This document shows, piece by piece, positions 13,390 to 26,016 of a stretch of 64,000 nucleotides of DNA. The number at the start of each line of letters is the position of its first letter. Position 1 is the stretch's first letter. The stretch covers positions 69,358 through 133,357 of the forward strand of contig VXCM01000303.1 of NCBI GenBank assembly GCA_014773175.1, written 5' to 3'. A program made the translations under genes and the position numbers. The notes under the pieces were generated by a model. The model searched no databases. It had not been told where the DNA came from and was given only the letters and a program-made list of their open reading frames with translations. This stretch comes from Lucifuga dentata. Taxonomy: Eukaryota > Chordata > Actinopteri > Ophidiiformes > Bythitidae.

Positions 13390-16315
13390 CAAGTTTCTTA
13401 AGTCCTGATTCTAAAGGCTGAAATAATGCTTAACTACACGCACTTTGCATCCTAAATGTACAGTAAATCAGTCCCTGATTAGACAGGTGGAATGCAAACC
13501 GGCAGGGCTTTGGATCTGATGGAGAAGGATTGAGAACCTGTGTTTGTGTTACAAAGCCCTGGAGCCCCACAAGTACTTGTACTTACTAATATAAATATAG
13601 TTGTTATTGCTTATATCAAAATTATAGTGTCTCTGTCTTTTCCAGATCCTGGATGAAGTGGAGAAGAGGAGAGCCATCTCTCCCGCTCTAGTGCAGCCCT
13701 TCATGAGAGGCATCATGGAAGCTCCCTTTCCTGCTCCAGGCAGGACCATCACTGTCAAGAACTTCCTACCTGGGTCTGGGACAGAGGTGAGAGGATGGGA
13801 ACACCCCAGTTGAAAACAGCCTTTGAAAAGTATATGCTTGTGTACATCATATCTCATACTTTGTTCCCTTTGTTTATTCTGTCCTCTCTTCCTCACTCTT
13901 CTTCAGGTGATAGAACTTTGTCGACCATCTGATTCCCGTCTGGAACATGTGGACTTTGAATGTCTCTTCTCCTCCTTGAGTCTACGTCTCCTTCTCCGGG
14001 TGTTTGCTTCTCTACTGCTGGAGCGCAGGGTCATCTTCACCGCTGACAAATTAAGGTTGGCTTCAGGATGTTGTTAGAGATCTGAGCATATAGACAGAAT
14101 GATTTAAAACCCAAGGATTTATGCCAACATCAGTCCTGAGATGGGTGGTGCCATGATCACAATTAAGTCTATTTTCACATTAGGCAGAGTTCTGATGCTG
14201 AACAGGAAGAAAAAAGAGCAACTGTAAAAACAGTAGGACAGAAAGACTTTACGTTGACTAACAAGCTGAAGAAGAGAGGAGCAAAGCAAGTGTTAAACCA
14301 AGGAATGCTGCTGTGTTATAGAGTCGCCTGGGGAACAATCATTTCTCTGGAAAATTGTCACGGATGCCAGATAGAAGAAGTTAGAATTTAGAACGCGACA
14401 CCAGAGCCAACATGTGTGTGCACTGATGTCATCACACCCACACCACTCACCAATATCTTTAGCTCTTATCACTATGGTCACAAGTTGTTTTTTTTTAACA
14501 CCAACTAGAAAAGACACACCAATTTCTTACTTTTCATGGACAGAAACTTGAGTTCTTTCAGTTTTAGGATGAGCATTGTCTCTGTGCAGTTCTCCCTGTC
14601 TGTGAACTGTTGTTAAACAGTAGCTTAAGAAGCATTTCTCACCAGAGCTCATAAGCACATTTTACTTGCACATTTTCTACCACGGAGTGGAAACTTGGCC
14701 TCGTCAATCACTTTTTGAATTAACTGAGACCAGATGTACACACAGCAGAGATGTTATCAGTGCAGGGTGGATGGGGTTGCTGATGCTATATACTTTTTAT
14801 AAGTGTTACAACACTTTCCTCCAAAAGGTGTTTTTTAACATTCTTCTCACAGCAATAAGTGGTTTCTTAGAGCAGGCACAAATAAATTGGTGTTTGAAGA
14901 ATCATCTACCACCATCTTGTGGTGGAGACTAGACTTGGATTTGATAACCAAAAAAAACTTAACACTTAAAGGATCATACTGGTGATTTTATATGTTTAAG
15001 CCCAGTAGATACTAACTGCATATACATTACGTTACTGGCAACCATTTTCCAAAACATAAAACCAGTTTTCCTGTTATTTTGCCAAATCCCCTAATCTTTT
15101 AAAATAAAATGTTCAAGTGACACACTCACCATAAAATTAAATGTTTTGCATGCTAACATGTCTGAATGTTGAAGGAACGGTTTTTAATGCCTCGTTAAAT
15201 GCCATCTTCTCCTGCGATGATATTGCCTGGTGAGACATCTTCCATGCAGCTCCATATTGGACTGGTTAAAAAAAAAAAAGTTACTTCAACAAAAAGAATT
15301 TAATAGACATTATGTTTGCTGTGATGGATTATTTATCTTAAGCATGTTTCAAGGTCTCTACAAGTTGAATTTAATAGTGAACTCTCTCTTTCTCTCTTTC
15401 TCTTTCTTCTCTCTTTCTCCAGCACATTATCTCAGTGTTGTCATGCAGTAGTGGCTCTACTCTACCCTTTCACCTGGCAGCATACCTACATCCCTGTGCT
15501 GCCACCTTCCATGCTGGACATTGTCTGCACACCGACGCCCTTTATAGTTGGCCTCCTCTCCAGCTCTCTGCTGCGACTAAAAGAGCTGCCTATTGAAGAG
15601 GTAATAACAAGCTTTTTGTACGTAATATACTCATGGCAGTGCCCTTGATTTTAGCTCTTTTTTCCCCACAAAACAATGGCCCCAGGAAATGACATCAGTC
15701 TCTCTCTGCTCTGCCCACAGGTCCTGGTGGTCGACCTTGGCAACAGTCGCTTCCTGCGACAGGTAAAAAGCATAACCAACATAAAGACAATAGTGAGACT
15801 TTGTGTTTGGGAAGGTGTTAGCTCAAACTTAATGTCCATTACATATGAAGTGACTTGCTGTACCAGATCCTACAGGAATACAGCGTATGACTTTTTTTTT
15901 CCAGTATGTTGACTATTTTACACACTGGCATCTGTGTTTTTGTTTTTTTTTTGTTTTTTTCCTTGTTACTCTCCAGCTGGATGATGAGGACTCCATTCTT
16001 CCTCATAAGCTGCAGGCTGCTCTGGAGCATGTACTGGACAAGAGGAGGGAACTGGCGTGTGAAAAAGGAGATCTTCCCAATGGTGAATAAGCACATATTG
16101 CTTATATTTCATCAGAAATACCAAATATTATTAGCGGTGCATTTATTGTAGTGTCTTCATAATAAATGGCAATTAAGGATACTGCATGAAAATTCTGCTT
16201 GTGCTGCCATCTAGTGGCTGAAGGTTTCACACCCTAAACATGGTATTGCTGTATAGTGCAATATTGCTTTTCTATGTTATCACTCTTTGGGGGAGTTTTT
16301 GAGTAAGGAGGTTTT

Positions 16316-16346
<31 letters not shown>

Positions 16347-17252
16347 TATGTCATTCAATATCTTCTCTACCACTTCCTCTCACCCCTCTCTTCCCTTCTT
16401 TCCCCTCCACACTTCCTGATTTTCTCGGTCCTGCCTCCTCCCAGACTCCTGCTCCCTCAGCACCGTGGTCTCAGAGGCTTTTGTCCGTTTCTTTGTGGAG
16501 ATGGTGGGTCACTACTCTCTTTTCATGGGAGGAGCTGAGCGGGAGGATGAGTCGTCCATCTCTTCTCCCTCCTCTTTCAGTCCCTCCTCCTCCTCATCCT
16601 TCCAGCGCGAGGCCTTCCGCAAGGCAGTGACCTCCAAGAGCCTGAGAAGGTTCCTGGAAGTTTTTATGGAGACTCAAATGTTCACCGGCTTCATCCAGGA
16701 GAGGGAGCTACGCAGGCAGGGCCTCAGAGGTATTGAGATGATGCCTAACTTCATTACCTACAATCCTACTGCAGTACAATTGATGTAATCTTAGTTTGAA
16801 CACCATTTGATACAAAAAAAATTCAATTTTAACAACCAACCAATTCCCTCATACACATTAGTATATTTGTTGTTTCAATCTATACTGTTTTTTTTCCAGG
16901 GTACTCCAGTTGCATTCATGGATATCTGAAATATTTGACCTGTATATTATCTGATAAAATATCAATCAAAACTATGGTTGCATCTTTTTTTCTGCTCATG
17001 TGTTTCCAGGTCTGTTTGAGGTGAGGGCACAAGAGTATCTGGACTCGTTGCCTGGAAGTGAGCAACGAGGAGTCAACAAGTTCCTTAAGGGGCTAGGTGA
17101 GATTTACTGTTTTTCCTTGTTCAGTCAGACAAACCAGGCAAACTGCCCAGTGTTCCTTTGCTTTGAAAACTCTTTACTCTTTTTGACATGTCTTGATTAA
17201 ACTTCTGTTGCTTTCTTTAGGAAACAAGATGAAATTCCTGTCCAAAAAATGA
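3270..17252 (+). CDS. DENND2A: DENN domain-containing protein 2A, 19 coding exons, complete
   Basis: Guanine-nucleotide exchange factor of the DENND2 family; the human protein activates Rab9 in endosome-to-Golgi traffic. Exons: 3270-3355, 5790-6824, 8012-8139, 9635-9747, 9877-10074, 10345-10438, 10765-10815, 11072-11259, 11433-11542, 12240-12309, 12669-12746, 13646-13786, 13907-14055, 15423-15600, 15721-15762, 15977-16082, 16445-16729, 17010-17096, 17221-17252. Every junction is GT-AG and the phases agree, giving 3171 nt, 1056 aa (human about 1009). The disordered N-terminal half carries KISQWEGKK (exon 2), INPLPKPQRTF, KSYEFEDLLQSS, LTRTLSEENVYEDI and ENPYEDIELE. Paralogue-specific segments (FFRQTSERRSFKLLE, ISPPSTPSSPDD, VTDENSESESDTEEKLK) separate it from DENND2B/C/D. 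The tripartite DENN module runs from about residue 569: uDENN (LFEYFIVVALHK), cDENN (SETFSFVLTGEDGSRRFGYC, LPEVYCIISRLGCF, LLERRVIF) and dDENN to the C-terminal GNKMKFLSKK. The start is the first ATG of the exon at 3269; the first 28 residues are weakly supported. Confidence 0.95.
4055..4404. repeat. DENND2A intron 1 with interrupted poly-T tracts
   Basis: Intron 1 (3356-5789) holds no recognised coding sequence. It contains two poly-T runs, each broken by a single n (about 3495-3530 and 4370-4404). These look like homopolymers of uncertain length where reads could not be joined cleanly. Confidence 0.5.
14966..15225 (+). mobile_element. Dispersed element family A, copy in a DENND2A intron
   Basis: Begins TTAAAGGATCATACTGGTGA. 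It shares ATGTTTAAGCCC, CAACCATTTTCCAAAACATA, GCCAAATCCCCTAATCTTTT and a final TCTTCTCCTG block with the copies in the TEAD4 intron. It is a non-autonomous repeat without an open frame, in the intron before the exon at 15423. Confidence 0.7.
16205..16217 (-). promoter_or_regulatory. CTCF-like core in a DENND2A intron
   Basis: The - strand reads CCACTAGATGGCA, which fits the CTCF core CCASYAGRKGGC. It lies in the intron between the exons ending at 16082 and starting at 16445. Similar CTAGTGG words are scattered in fish repeats, so chance or repeat origin is possible. Confidence 0.25.
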
Positions 17253-18275
17253 TGTTTGGAATAAGGATGCCAGGATGTGGGAGGATGGAAAAGGAAGCTA
17301 CAAGCAGGTGTGCTGTTTTTAAAAAAAAAAAAAAAAAAAATGCGCTCTTTGGTCTTGGAGGTCTCAAGTTAATGGAGATGGAGATATGGGCACCTTTTGG
17401 GTCTCAACTAAGGCATAGCTATCAATGAACTGGACTCAGAGCTTATGAGCATGATGGATTCTAGATAATGTTAGTGTGTAGCTCCCAGCTTCATTAGCCA
17501 TCCTCCTCTTAGTGTTGTCAGATTTACCAAGCTGACTAAAAACAGACACCATGGATGTCATGCTTCTGATAACTGCATCTAGTTTCACTTTTTCCAAGAT
17601 ATAGATATTGAAAATACAGAATATAGTCAGTCCCTATAGTGTAGTATTGTATAGCACAGTGTAAATCTGCCAATGCTCTCCTATCACTGATTTCACACCT
17701 GAACCTGACCTGTATTGAGGAGCATCACTAAAGATTTTGATATCCCGGTAAGTGGCAGATCCGGTTTTGTAAAATACTTCTTATACATTCCAAGTTCTTT
17801 CTATAGAAACTTTTATAAATACAATAGTACAACTTCTTCAACAGGAGGCTTTTAAGTTAATTTATATTCTTTTTAGGCAAATTTAATCTCTTTTATTCCT
17901 TCAAAGAGCAAAGAAATCTCCTGTAGTTTGTCATAGGCTTTATTTAACAGAGTCTTTTCAAACTGTATGTAGACCACTTTGGGTTGTTGGGTATCTATAC
18001 CACTGATTTAAGGAAATGTTCATTGGAATAAGAATGAACACCAAAAGGAAGACTGAGAAAAATGTAAGAGTGAGAAAGTCACGTGGGTAAAATCAAATGT
18101 GAATACATCCCTAAGTTGGATTTCAGTGTAAGATTTGGATAGATCTGATGTTGAAGAATGAATTTAGGCATACCAATATCAAAGTGCTTCTGAAAAAGCA
18201 ACTAGGATTTCTTGAAGCTTGATTGAAAATGCAATGAAACTGTATAAATAAAGTGATTTTGAGTTTAGACTGCTT
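17253..18275 (+). other. DENND2A: DENND2A 3' untranslated region
   Basis: About 1 kb follows the stop codon without another coding exon. It contains an A-run near 17320-17340 and ends at a canonical AATAAA followed by a G/T-rich stretch. The limits are inferred from the stop and the poly(A) signal. Confidence 0.6.
18247..18252 (+). terminator. DENND2A: Poly(A) signal of DENND2A
   Basis: AATAAA lies 995 nt after the DENND2A stop, followed within 30 nt by GT- and T-rich sequence (long T/G runs at 18283-18312) as expected of a downstream element. It is the best such site before the next gene. Confidence 0.6.
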
Positions 18276-19690
18276 CAATTTTTGTTTTTTGTTTTTTTTT
18301 GTTTGTTTTTTTGAATGAATACAATATACTGTTCCTACATTTTGCTAAATTCATGCATAGTTTTCAGTGTACAATGTCATGACACATTTTCCAAACTCAA
18401 GGTTGTAGTTTGGCCTTGTGTTTAGAGAAACTGGAGGAAGAGGATTCAAACCTGCAACTTGTGAAGCTAAACTGCAATTTTAAGCTGCAGACACAGCAAA
18501 CCACCGGTACTGCAGCTTAGCTTTAGGTCGAGAGGTTCACACTGGTAAAGTTGTAGTCTGCATGCCTGCAGTTCCATCGTTTTTGCTCCTGAAGTGTCTT
18601 TCAGCAAGAAACGGAGTCCCTGCCAGCACCAGGGAGCGCTGTCCCTATTCTCTGTTTTCTCTGATGCAGGGACAAGTGAAAGCGGAGGCAAAATAACTAA
18701 AATATTTATCAAAGAATAGTGTTCTACCTGGTGACATTCTGTCTTCAGTGTGAGTTTTAAAAAATGCATGACAGTGGATTTGCAGGTAGGTGGGAAGTGA
18801 AAAGAACAGCACCAAATCTGTCTGAGCACTAGCTGCTTATTTTAGCCATGGGTAATATGAAAAAGGTTTCGACAGATAAAATGCATACCTGCATACATTT
18901 GAAACAATAACAGGCACTTGTGTGTTTCATAACTACAATAATAAAAGCCAGTTTACAAACAATTGTTATTGTGTCATCCTTTGAATGGGAGATTACCAAG
19001 CACCATCATCATGCAATGGCCATAACGTCCACTAGGGGGCTCTGTTCTCTAGTTCATTTATTAATCTATGCATGTTCCGTGCACTGTCCAAAGTTCTCTA
19101 TCACATCGCAGACAATTAGGCTTCTGAGCTGTAATGGGTTCAACATGTCCGAATCCAACAGTGTTATTGCTTTCATTAGCCTGTGTGAGATTAGGCAGGT
19201 AATGCGTGGAAACTGGAGGTAAACCACGGAATCTGAATATTATTAGTCCACATCTGGAACCAGATTAAATTGATAAAATTTGAACCCGAAGAAAAGGAGA
19301 TTTAATTATTTCTTTAAAAAAGCTGACATTTTATTATGTTACAGCTTTATTATTAAGAACTTTAAATATCATCAGCTCCACTCCGTGTTTAGATAAGCCG
19401 TTGTTTTTATACGAACACCTTGATTTTCATACATGTTTAACTTCTAACATGATGCATTTAGGGCCTCGGTTGGATATACTTTCATTTTAAAAGGTCGGGT
19501 AAAATTCTGATCAAACTGATTTTTACGTTTTTCAGTATATAAAAATTATCACACATAAACGAAACACTTTAAGCCTACTAATGGCTTAGTTTGTTCCCCC
19601 TGTAGTTTTTACTTGCTGAGATTTCCTTTGCACCCCCTCTGCTCCTCTCCTTTCGTTTTCGGAGCCCTCCCTCCTCCCCTCACTCCGTCA
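18276..19690. other. DENND2A-TEAD4 intergenic interval
   Basis: This 1.4 kb has no supported gene. The open frames, including a 120-codon one on the - strand (18467-18829), resemble nothing I recognise. It contains a CTCF-like core at 19029-19040. Just before the candidate TEAD4 first exon the sequence turns pyrimidine-rich with several CpGs. Confidence 0.5.
19029..19040 (+). promoter_or_regulatory. CTCF-like core between DENND2A and TEAD4
   Basis: CCACTAGGGGGC matches the vertebrate CTCF core CCASYAGRKGGC at every position. It sits between the DENND2A poly(A) signal and the putative TEAD4 promoter, a plausible place for a boundary element. Occupancy cannot be judged from sequence. Confidence 0.4.
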
Positions 19691-19902
19691 TTACGCGTTG
19701 ACCGGTCAGACCTCCCTCCCTCCCTCTCTCCCCTGGTCTTTTTCTCTGCCTTTTGCTAGGCTTCATGTCATACCACGGCTAATTCCTGAAATTCCTGCTC
19801 TCCTCACGCTTCAAACAATCGGTCTCAGGAAAGAGAAGAGAAGAGGGAGCAGAAAAGAAAAAGAAAACACACAGTCATCCTTACCTGTCTTGAGTCCAGC
19901 AG
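19690..19902 (+). promoter_or_regulatory. TEAD4: Candidate TEAD4 promoter and non-coding exon 1
   Basis: A pyrimidine-rich, CpG-bearing stretch (ACGCGT at 19693-19698 and palindrome TGACCGGTCA at 19699-19708) leads into a purine-rich segment. That segment ends in a near-perfect donor, CAG|GTAAGC, with GT at 19903. No other first exon for TEAD4 is evident between DENND2A and the exon at 26314. If transcribed from here, the leader has an ATG at 19765 opening a five-codon upstream frame that stops at 19780-19782. The 5' end of this exon is not visible from sequence. Confidence 0.45.
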
Positions 19903-19924
19903 GTAAGCTCCAACAAGTGTTTGA

Positions 19925-19962
<38 letters not shown>

Positions 19963-20466
19963 CCAGGTGTTGTGTTTATGTTCAGCTGTAGAAGTTGAGT
20001 AAAGTTTAAGATTGTGGACGTGAACGTGTCACGCCATCATCACTCGGCTTTCTCTTCGGAATCATTCTCTCATTGTCGGTTATAACATTCCTTAAATATT
20101 TCACATTTCTGCGCTCAAATTCCTACATTTTCCAAAATTCCTGGAGTGTGTTTGTTTTCCTGCGCTTCAGCCGGAACTTTACAGGAAACTAATCACGTCA
20201 TCGCCATGCAGTCAAACATTAATGCTCGTCTGGGTAAACTTTTACACCGGGAAACTCAGATAATTCACCACGTGTATTTATTAACTCACAGGTTTAGTTT
20301 GCTGAGATGTTTCTTCTGTTGTACCAACAAGGTGTGTGTAGAGTGGAAACGGCGTGACACCGTGGGACTGTAAACATTTATGATAATATTTTACTCATTT
20401 AAATAACATCTAATTGTAAGTTGTTTGAAGCATGGTGTCATGATGTTCTCACGTGTTATTACTATA

Positions 20467-20497
<31 letters not shown>

Positions 20498-21500
20498 GTG
20501 CATGTAGTAGCAGCAGCTAAAATGTTTTCTATGTTCTGTAATTGTGTGTGTTGAACGTAGTCTCTTCTAAAAAAAAAAAAAAAACTATATAATGAATATT
20601 AAGCACTCCTTAAATCTATATAATAAAAATTACATACTGTACATAGCATATTACATCACTACAGTTCAAGGTGTGTTTCACAAATCTTAGAATTAAAAAA
20701 TTAAATCATGACTACAAAGTTATCTCAATAACTGTAAGAAAATGATGTGATATGTGATGCTTGAATATCAAAACATGAATAGTTTATTAGGTATAAGAAT
20801 ACAGCCATACTCTTTAATAATGTCTAAAAATAAGAATTATTAGAAGGTTTTATTCTTTTATTTCACCTGATAGTCTTGCTGTGATGTATTGAAAAGTGCA
20901 GCAACTACAATTTAAACTGACTTATTTGATTGTATGACACTTGGGTGGATTGTGTGTAATTTGCAGTGTGTGCTGCATGTCAGCATGTGACATACGTGTT
21001 GCATCGTGTGGATCTACTGCAGTGCTGAAAGGCTGCGTGCGGCTGAATATTTTCAGTCATGGTTCAATCTATCTGTGCTTGTGTGTGTGTTGTGGTGTCC
21101 TGCAGGGCAGCTGAGAGGCAACAAGTGGAATAGGGCAGGGTGACAGTGTGAAGTGGGGGGGCAAACACACACACACACACACACACCCACACCTGTCAAG
21201 GCCTTCACTGAAGCCTCTGACAGCCAGAGGAGTTTGGGTTTTTTCCAGGCCCTTTGTTTTCAAGGCTTTGGGTTCGCTATTGTTACAGGCAGATGAATTA
21301 TAATGTAACGTGAACTCTTAAGGTTGTATTGTCCACAATGTTGTGCAATAGCATTTGTGTGTGTGTGTGTGTAGGTAGATGTGTGTAGGCCTGGAGGTGT
21401 GTGTGTGTATATGGGTGGGTGGATGGATAAGTGTAACTCAGTAAGAGGAGGTAAAAAGTATAACAAATGTGTATGTCTGTGTACAACCTTTTTTGTGATA

Positions 21501-21535
<35 letters not shown>

Positions 21536-21882
21536 TGCTCATCCCACATAGTGATCATTCCTCCTCTGCTCGCACGAGAGAAAGGAATAATGCCTCAGAT
21601 ATGAGCCTTGTAGAACAAAGACTTTCTGCCCCTCTGAGCTCCCCCCCTTCTACCAACACCGCTCTGCACCCACAGCTGTTTGGAGTGTGTGTGAGTGTGT
21701 GTTGTCCATTGATTCCAGCAGTCTGGTGGATCTTTCTGTTTGGACTATCTGGGACTGATCTGATATAGTCCAGGCAAGTCTTGACCTTCTGTCCTCTTTG
21801 GTTATCATTAGATAGGGAGTTGGACTCATGGGATTTGTGTAGCGGCATAAATATGGGTGAATCAGGGAAAGAAAAGTCCAGT

Positions 21883-21916
<34 letters not shown>

Positions 21917-22478
21917 CATTTGAACTTTTATTTTCATTAACTTATTCCGGGAAACATGACTAAGCATGCTTGCACTTTTCTGCCTGATGCATGTCCCTGT
22001 CATCGGCTCAGCAGGGTGTTTTGTGCTCAAGAGCTCAGGGCAGAAAAGGAGACGGATAGAAGAACCCTTTTCATCCCCTCATATGCATTTTCCTGGCTCG
22101 TCTGTGGAGTCAAACTACAACCTTCTACTCAGAGCCTTGTGTCTCTGACCTTTAGGCAGCTGATGGCTGCAGTAATTACCATGTGTATTAAAGGAGAAGT
22201 TGGTTCTCTGCATGTTCATACCAGCATGAATCTTTGTGTGTTAACATATAAAATGCACAATTTGTGTGTATAAACTTTGGGGGCTCCTGCAGGTGAAGCC
22301 CAGTGGGACACAGTTCCACAGAACATGTTCTCTCAGCAAAAACTCCACAAAATAAACCCATTCGTCTCGCACTGCGACTTTCCATCGCACAGCTTGATCC
22401 CATATTGTTGCCTTACTTTCAGCCTATGTTTCCTGCCTTTACATTCCCGACCTGATTAGTAGAGATTGTGACCAGTTG

Positions 22479-22480
<2 letters not shown>

Positions 22481-22537
<57 letters not shown>
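22481..22537. repeat. (CA)n microsatellite
   Basis: A pure CA dinucleotide run of about 57 nt, the longest in a cluster of alternating (TG)n/(CA)n arrays between 21160 and 24040. No coding role. Confidence 0.95.
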
Positions 22538-22539
<2 letters not shown>

Positions 22540-23111
22540 CACTCACACAACATTCAGACATACTTACACTCTATGACTGGTAAAAGCACTTTAGGTTTTT
22601 TAACATTTTCAAGCAACTGAAAATTTCACACACACACACACACCCACACCCTCGTGATTATTTACTTTTTCTCACAGGAATATTGACTAGCACTACTGTA
22701 CATTACCTTTGCACTCCTTCCTATTGATTGGGGGACATCTTGAAATTTAAGCTTATACAGAAATTGTCGGTCGGTTGTCACTGTAAACAAGTGTCTCAGA
22801 CAAGTGCAAACTCTAGGAAACACACATGTACACACAGTAATAATAATGAGTTGGCTACCCACCCACCTGCCTGGCCGTTATCCAGAGAAAAGAGAGACAA
22901 AGCTACCTGCTGCTGTTTTGGAATGTGTGTGTGTGTGTGTGTGTGTGTACTCATGGGAAGCTGCATTGTTTGACCAATATAGTATGAGCGTTTGTGTGTG
23001 TTTCTGCCTGCACTGTGTTTCAAAAGTGCCTTTAAAAGTGTGTCTTTGTTCTTGTATGTGTTTGTGTGTGTGTGCGTGCATGTGTGTTAGGGGGTGGGGA
23101 ATAGTGGGAGG

Positions 23112-23248
23112 NNNNNNNNNNNNNNNNNNNNNNNNNNNNNNNNNNNNNNNNNNNNNNNNNNNNNNNNNNNNNNNNNNNNNNNNNNNNNNNNNNNNNNNNN
23201 NNNNNNNNNNNNNNNNNNNNNNNNNNNNNNNNNNNNNNNNNNNNNNNN
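23112..23248. other. Assembly gap (run of n)
   Basis: 137 unknown bases lie between a TG-rich tract and a G-run. The length may be an estimate. Frames translated across it are meaningless. Confidence 0.99.
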
Positions 23249-23292
23249 GGGGGGCAGAGGAGGGGTGTGAGGTGTGTTTTCAGGCATGGCTT

Positions 23293-23324
23293 AGGTTAAT
23301 TAACCTCGTTAGGTTAATTAACCT
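23293..23324. repeat. Two perfect 14-bp palindromes in tandem
   Basis: AGGTTAATTAACCT occurs at 23293-23306 and again at 23311-23324, separated by 4 nt. The core GTTAATTAAC resembles homeodomain or HNF1-type sites, but function is not shown. Confidence 0.8.
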
Positions 23325-24007
23325 TTGACTGAGAAACTGAGCAGCACACTAATGGTTTATGGCCTCCGCTAATCTCGGACCCCAAGCTGTAACAACCTGC
23401 CTTAGTTTAGTTTAGAATCACTACAGAAATACATAATTCTCATGTTTTAAGAATCATTTCATGAAGTTGATTATTAATTTTAGCTCTATTTTGTGTTTGT
23501 ATCATATTTGCAGTCTGCTCTTGTTCAGGATCAGGGCATGTACAAAAGAAATAACCACATAACATTGTTAACTAGATGTGTTATTTTAAAATATAAATCA
23601 TTAAAATATTATTTACATTAGTTTCTCTGTTTTTAGTAAATCAGTTTTAATTGTTTAAAGGTAAGAATGCCAGCTTTTGGGGTGGGGAGGGGGTGAGGGA
23701 GGTAACCACAAATTAGCAAGAGAAGTGTTACTGCATGTTGTCATATAATTTTACGTTATTCTCTGTTGCTCTGTAATTAGCTTTATTATGTTTAAATCTT
23801 TTTTTATGGTAAATGTTTGCAACAAAACTCTTCAGCTATAGTCCTAACAGGTAAGGCCAGTCTTGGTTTTAAACAAACTATATGAGAAAAGTCCATATGA
23901 TAAACCTGTTAACTAGTTGATTGTGAACAATATTCCATTCAGTACCGTGCCACATTTTCATTCACACTCCTGAAACATTGACTGAAGAGTTATGTTCTTT
24001 AATTGAA

Positions 24008-24040
<33 letters not shown>

Positions 24041-25331
24041 CATGTTTTCCTGGTTTCATGTATTTGTACTTTCAAGTTCACAACTATTCAAGTTTTTGGA
24101 GAATATTTGAATTTTGTAGAAGGGTCAGACCAATATTCATGCTAAAACAACCTAAAAAAAAATCATATACTGGCTACTTTATTAGATGTAAATTGTATGT
24201 ATAATTATTTTATTGTATAAAAAAGAATTAATTCAAATGTGACATTTTTTAGGAATTCCAGACCAGTATTCATGAATAAGTAAATTGCTGCTCTCCTGGG
24301 TTTGCTATAAATACTGTTAAACAGTGGCAAAATATAAAGTTCTGCAGTAAACACATCAAATTGAATTATGGATAATTTTATAAGGAAATATCAGATAATG
24401 GCAGCTTTAATTCAGAACGACTTGCCTTCAGAAACCATATCAGTTAAACCAGATTGAGATGTGGTGAATGTTTCCTTCTGTGAAGCAACTTCTCTCCACT
24501 GACTCTCTGTGAATGTTTGCTTCATGGGTTTCGGTTTTCTATAAATGTCTTGGCGTTTGCTTGATGTGTGTGTGTGTATGTGTGGGCTTGAGTTTATTTT
24601 ATATGTATATGCCTTAATGTGTAATCTGTGTACATACACGTGAGTGTGTGTGACGGTGAGAGAAGAGAGACAGAGCGATGGGGAGAAGGGTTGACCATCC
24701 GCTTTGCAGGAAGTGTTGTGGAACATCAGGGGGCTCACAGGAAGAGTGGTGGGGGGGGGACTGGTCCGGCTGGATGTTCTTACTCACTCTGACAGGACAC
24801 TACAACACACTGACTCACTTGCCAGAGGACAACAACAACCCCTTCCCAGCCATAGCCTGTCTAACTTCAACCCCTCTACTGCTTCTGCATGTACAACACA
24901 CACACGCTTAGGATTTAAACTGATGTAATGGCCACTGCTTTGTCTTTTTTTTTTTTTTTTTTTTTNTTTTTTTTTTTTTTTTTTTGCCCTAAATGGACAC
25001 GGAAATATCCTAGTTCCATGGTGTCAGGAAATGTATCAATGACAAACCCAGTGTTCAGTTGATAATGACTTATAAGCTTAAATAGAATACAAAAAAATAA
25101 AACAGAGCTTGACTTTGTCCCACTGTTAAGGGGACAAAGGGGATCCAAGGNGGGGGGGGATATCTTTCCTCACCACGTCCTGAGAAGGCTGAGAAGGGGG
25201 TGATCTACCACCCATATGCCCATTTCCATTTTATTCTTGCACGTCTGCCAAGAGGAAGAGGTGGAGCTGATGTCTGTCTCATACTCTACCAAATGTATAA
25301 GCACTTTGCACACATCCTAAACAAAATCGTA

Positions 25332-25363
<32 letters not shown>

Positions 25364-26016
25364 GAGAGAAACAGGATATGATACAGTTGGTAGATATTTG
25401 TCAAGTCAAACCCCACACTGTCACCCATGTCTGTCGATCGTAGCTTTGTTGGCCATTTTTCAGGAGACTGAACACGCCACATCAGAATATTACCCTGATG
25501 TTTTTTTTCCTTTCCATCTGATCACTTAAAGGTGAAATATAATATATCTACAACTGTTTTTAAGGAAAGTTTCTATCTCATTCAGTTGTGCATCCAATTA
25601 AAACTTCAAGTGTCTTATACTAATCTGATCCAGGAGGCCGTGACGTAAATTCAACTTGAATTATCTCTGTAAGGGCAACTGTGCATGACAGCTTGCAACA
25701 GCACAAGTCAGCACCATGTACAATAAATTAGCTAAATGAATTCATAAATAAACAAAAGTCACAGACAAGACACAGGTAAAAGCTGCATAAATGAATATAA
25801 ACAATGACTACGAAGCGTTTTTGAAAGTACTGAAATGCTGAGTAGATGAAGAAGAGATAAAGGACTCTGAATAGTGGTTGCAGAGGTTTATTTTCCTGTA
25901 GCGCCCATCTATGCTCCTCCATCAAAATTGCAAGATGTTTAAAACTGTATTGGGAAATTGTATCATTGTCTCATGTTGGTTTTTGATGATTTAAAAATTT
26001 TAAATGATTGTAAGAT

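Noticed and set aside
22804..23328. 174-codon frame across the unknown block
   Set aside because: It consists of translated (TG)n repeat and unknown bases.
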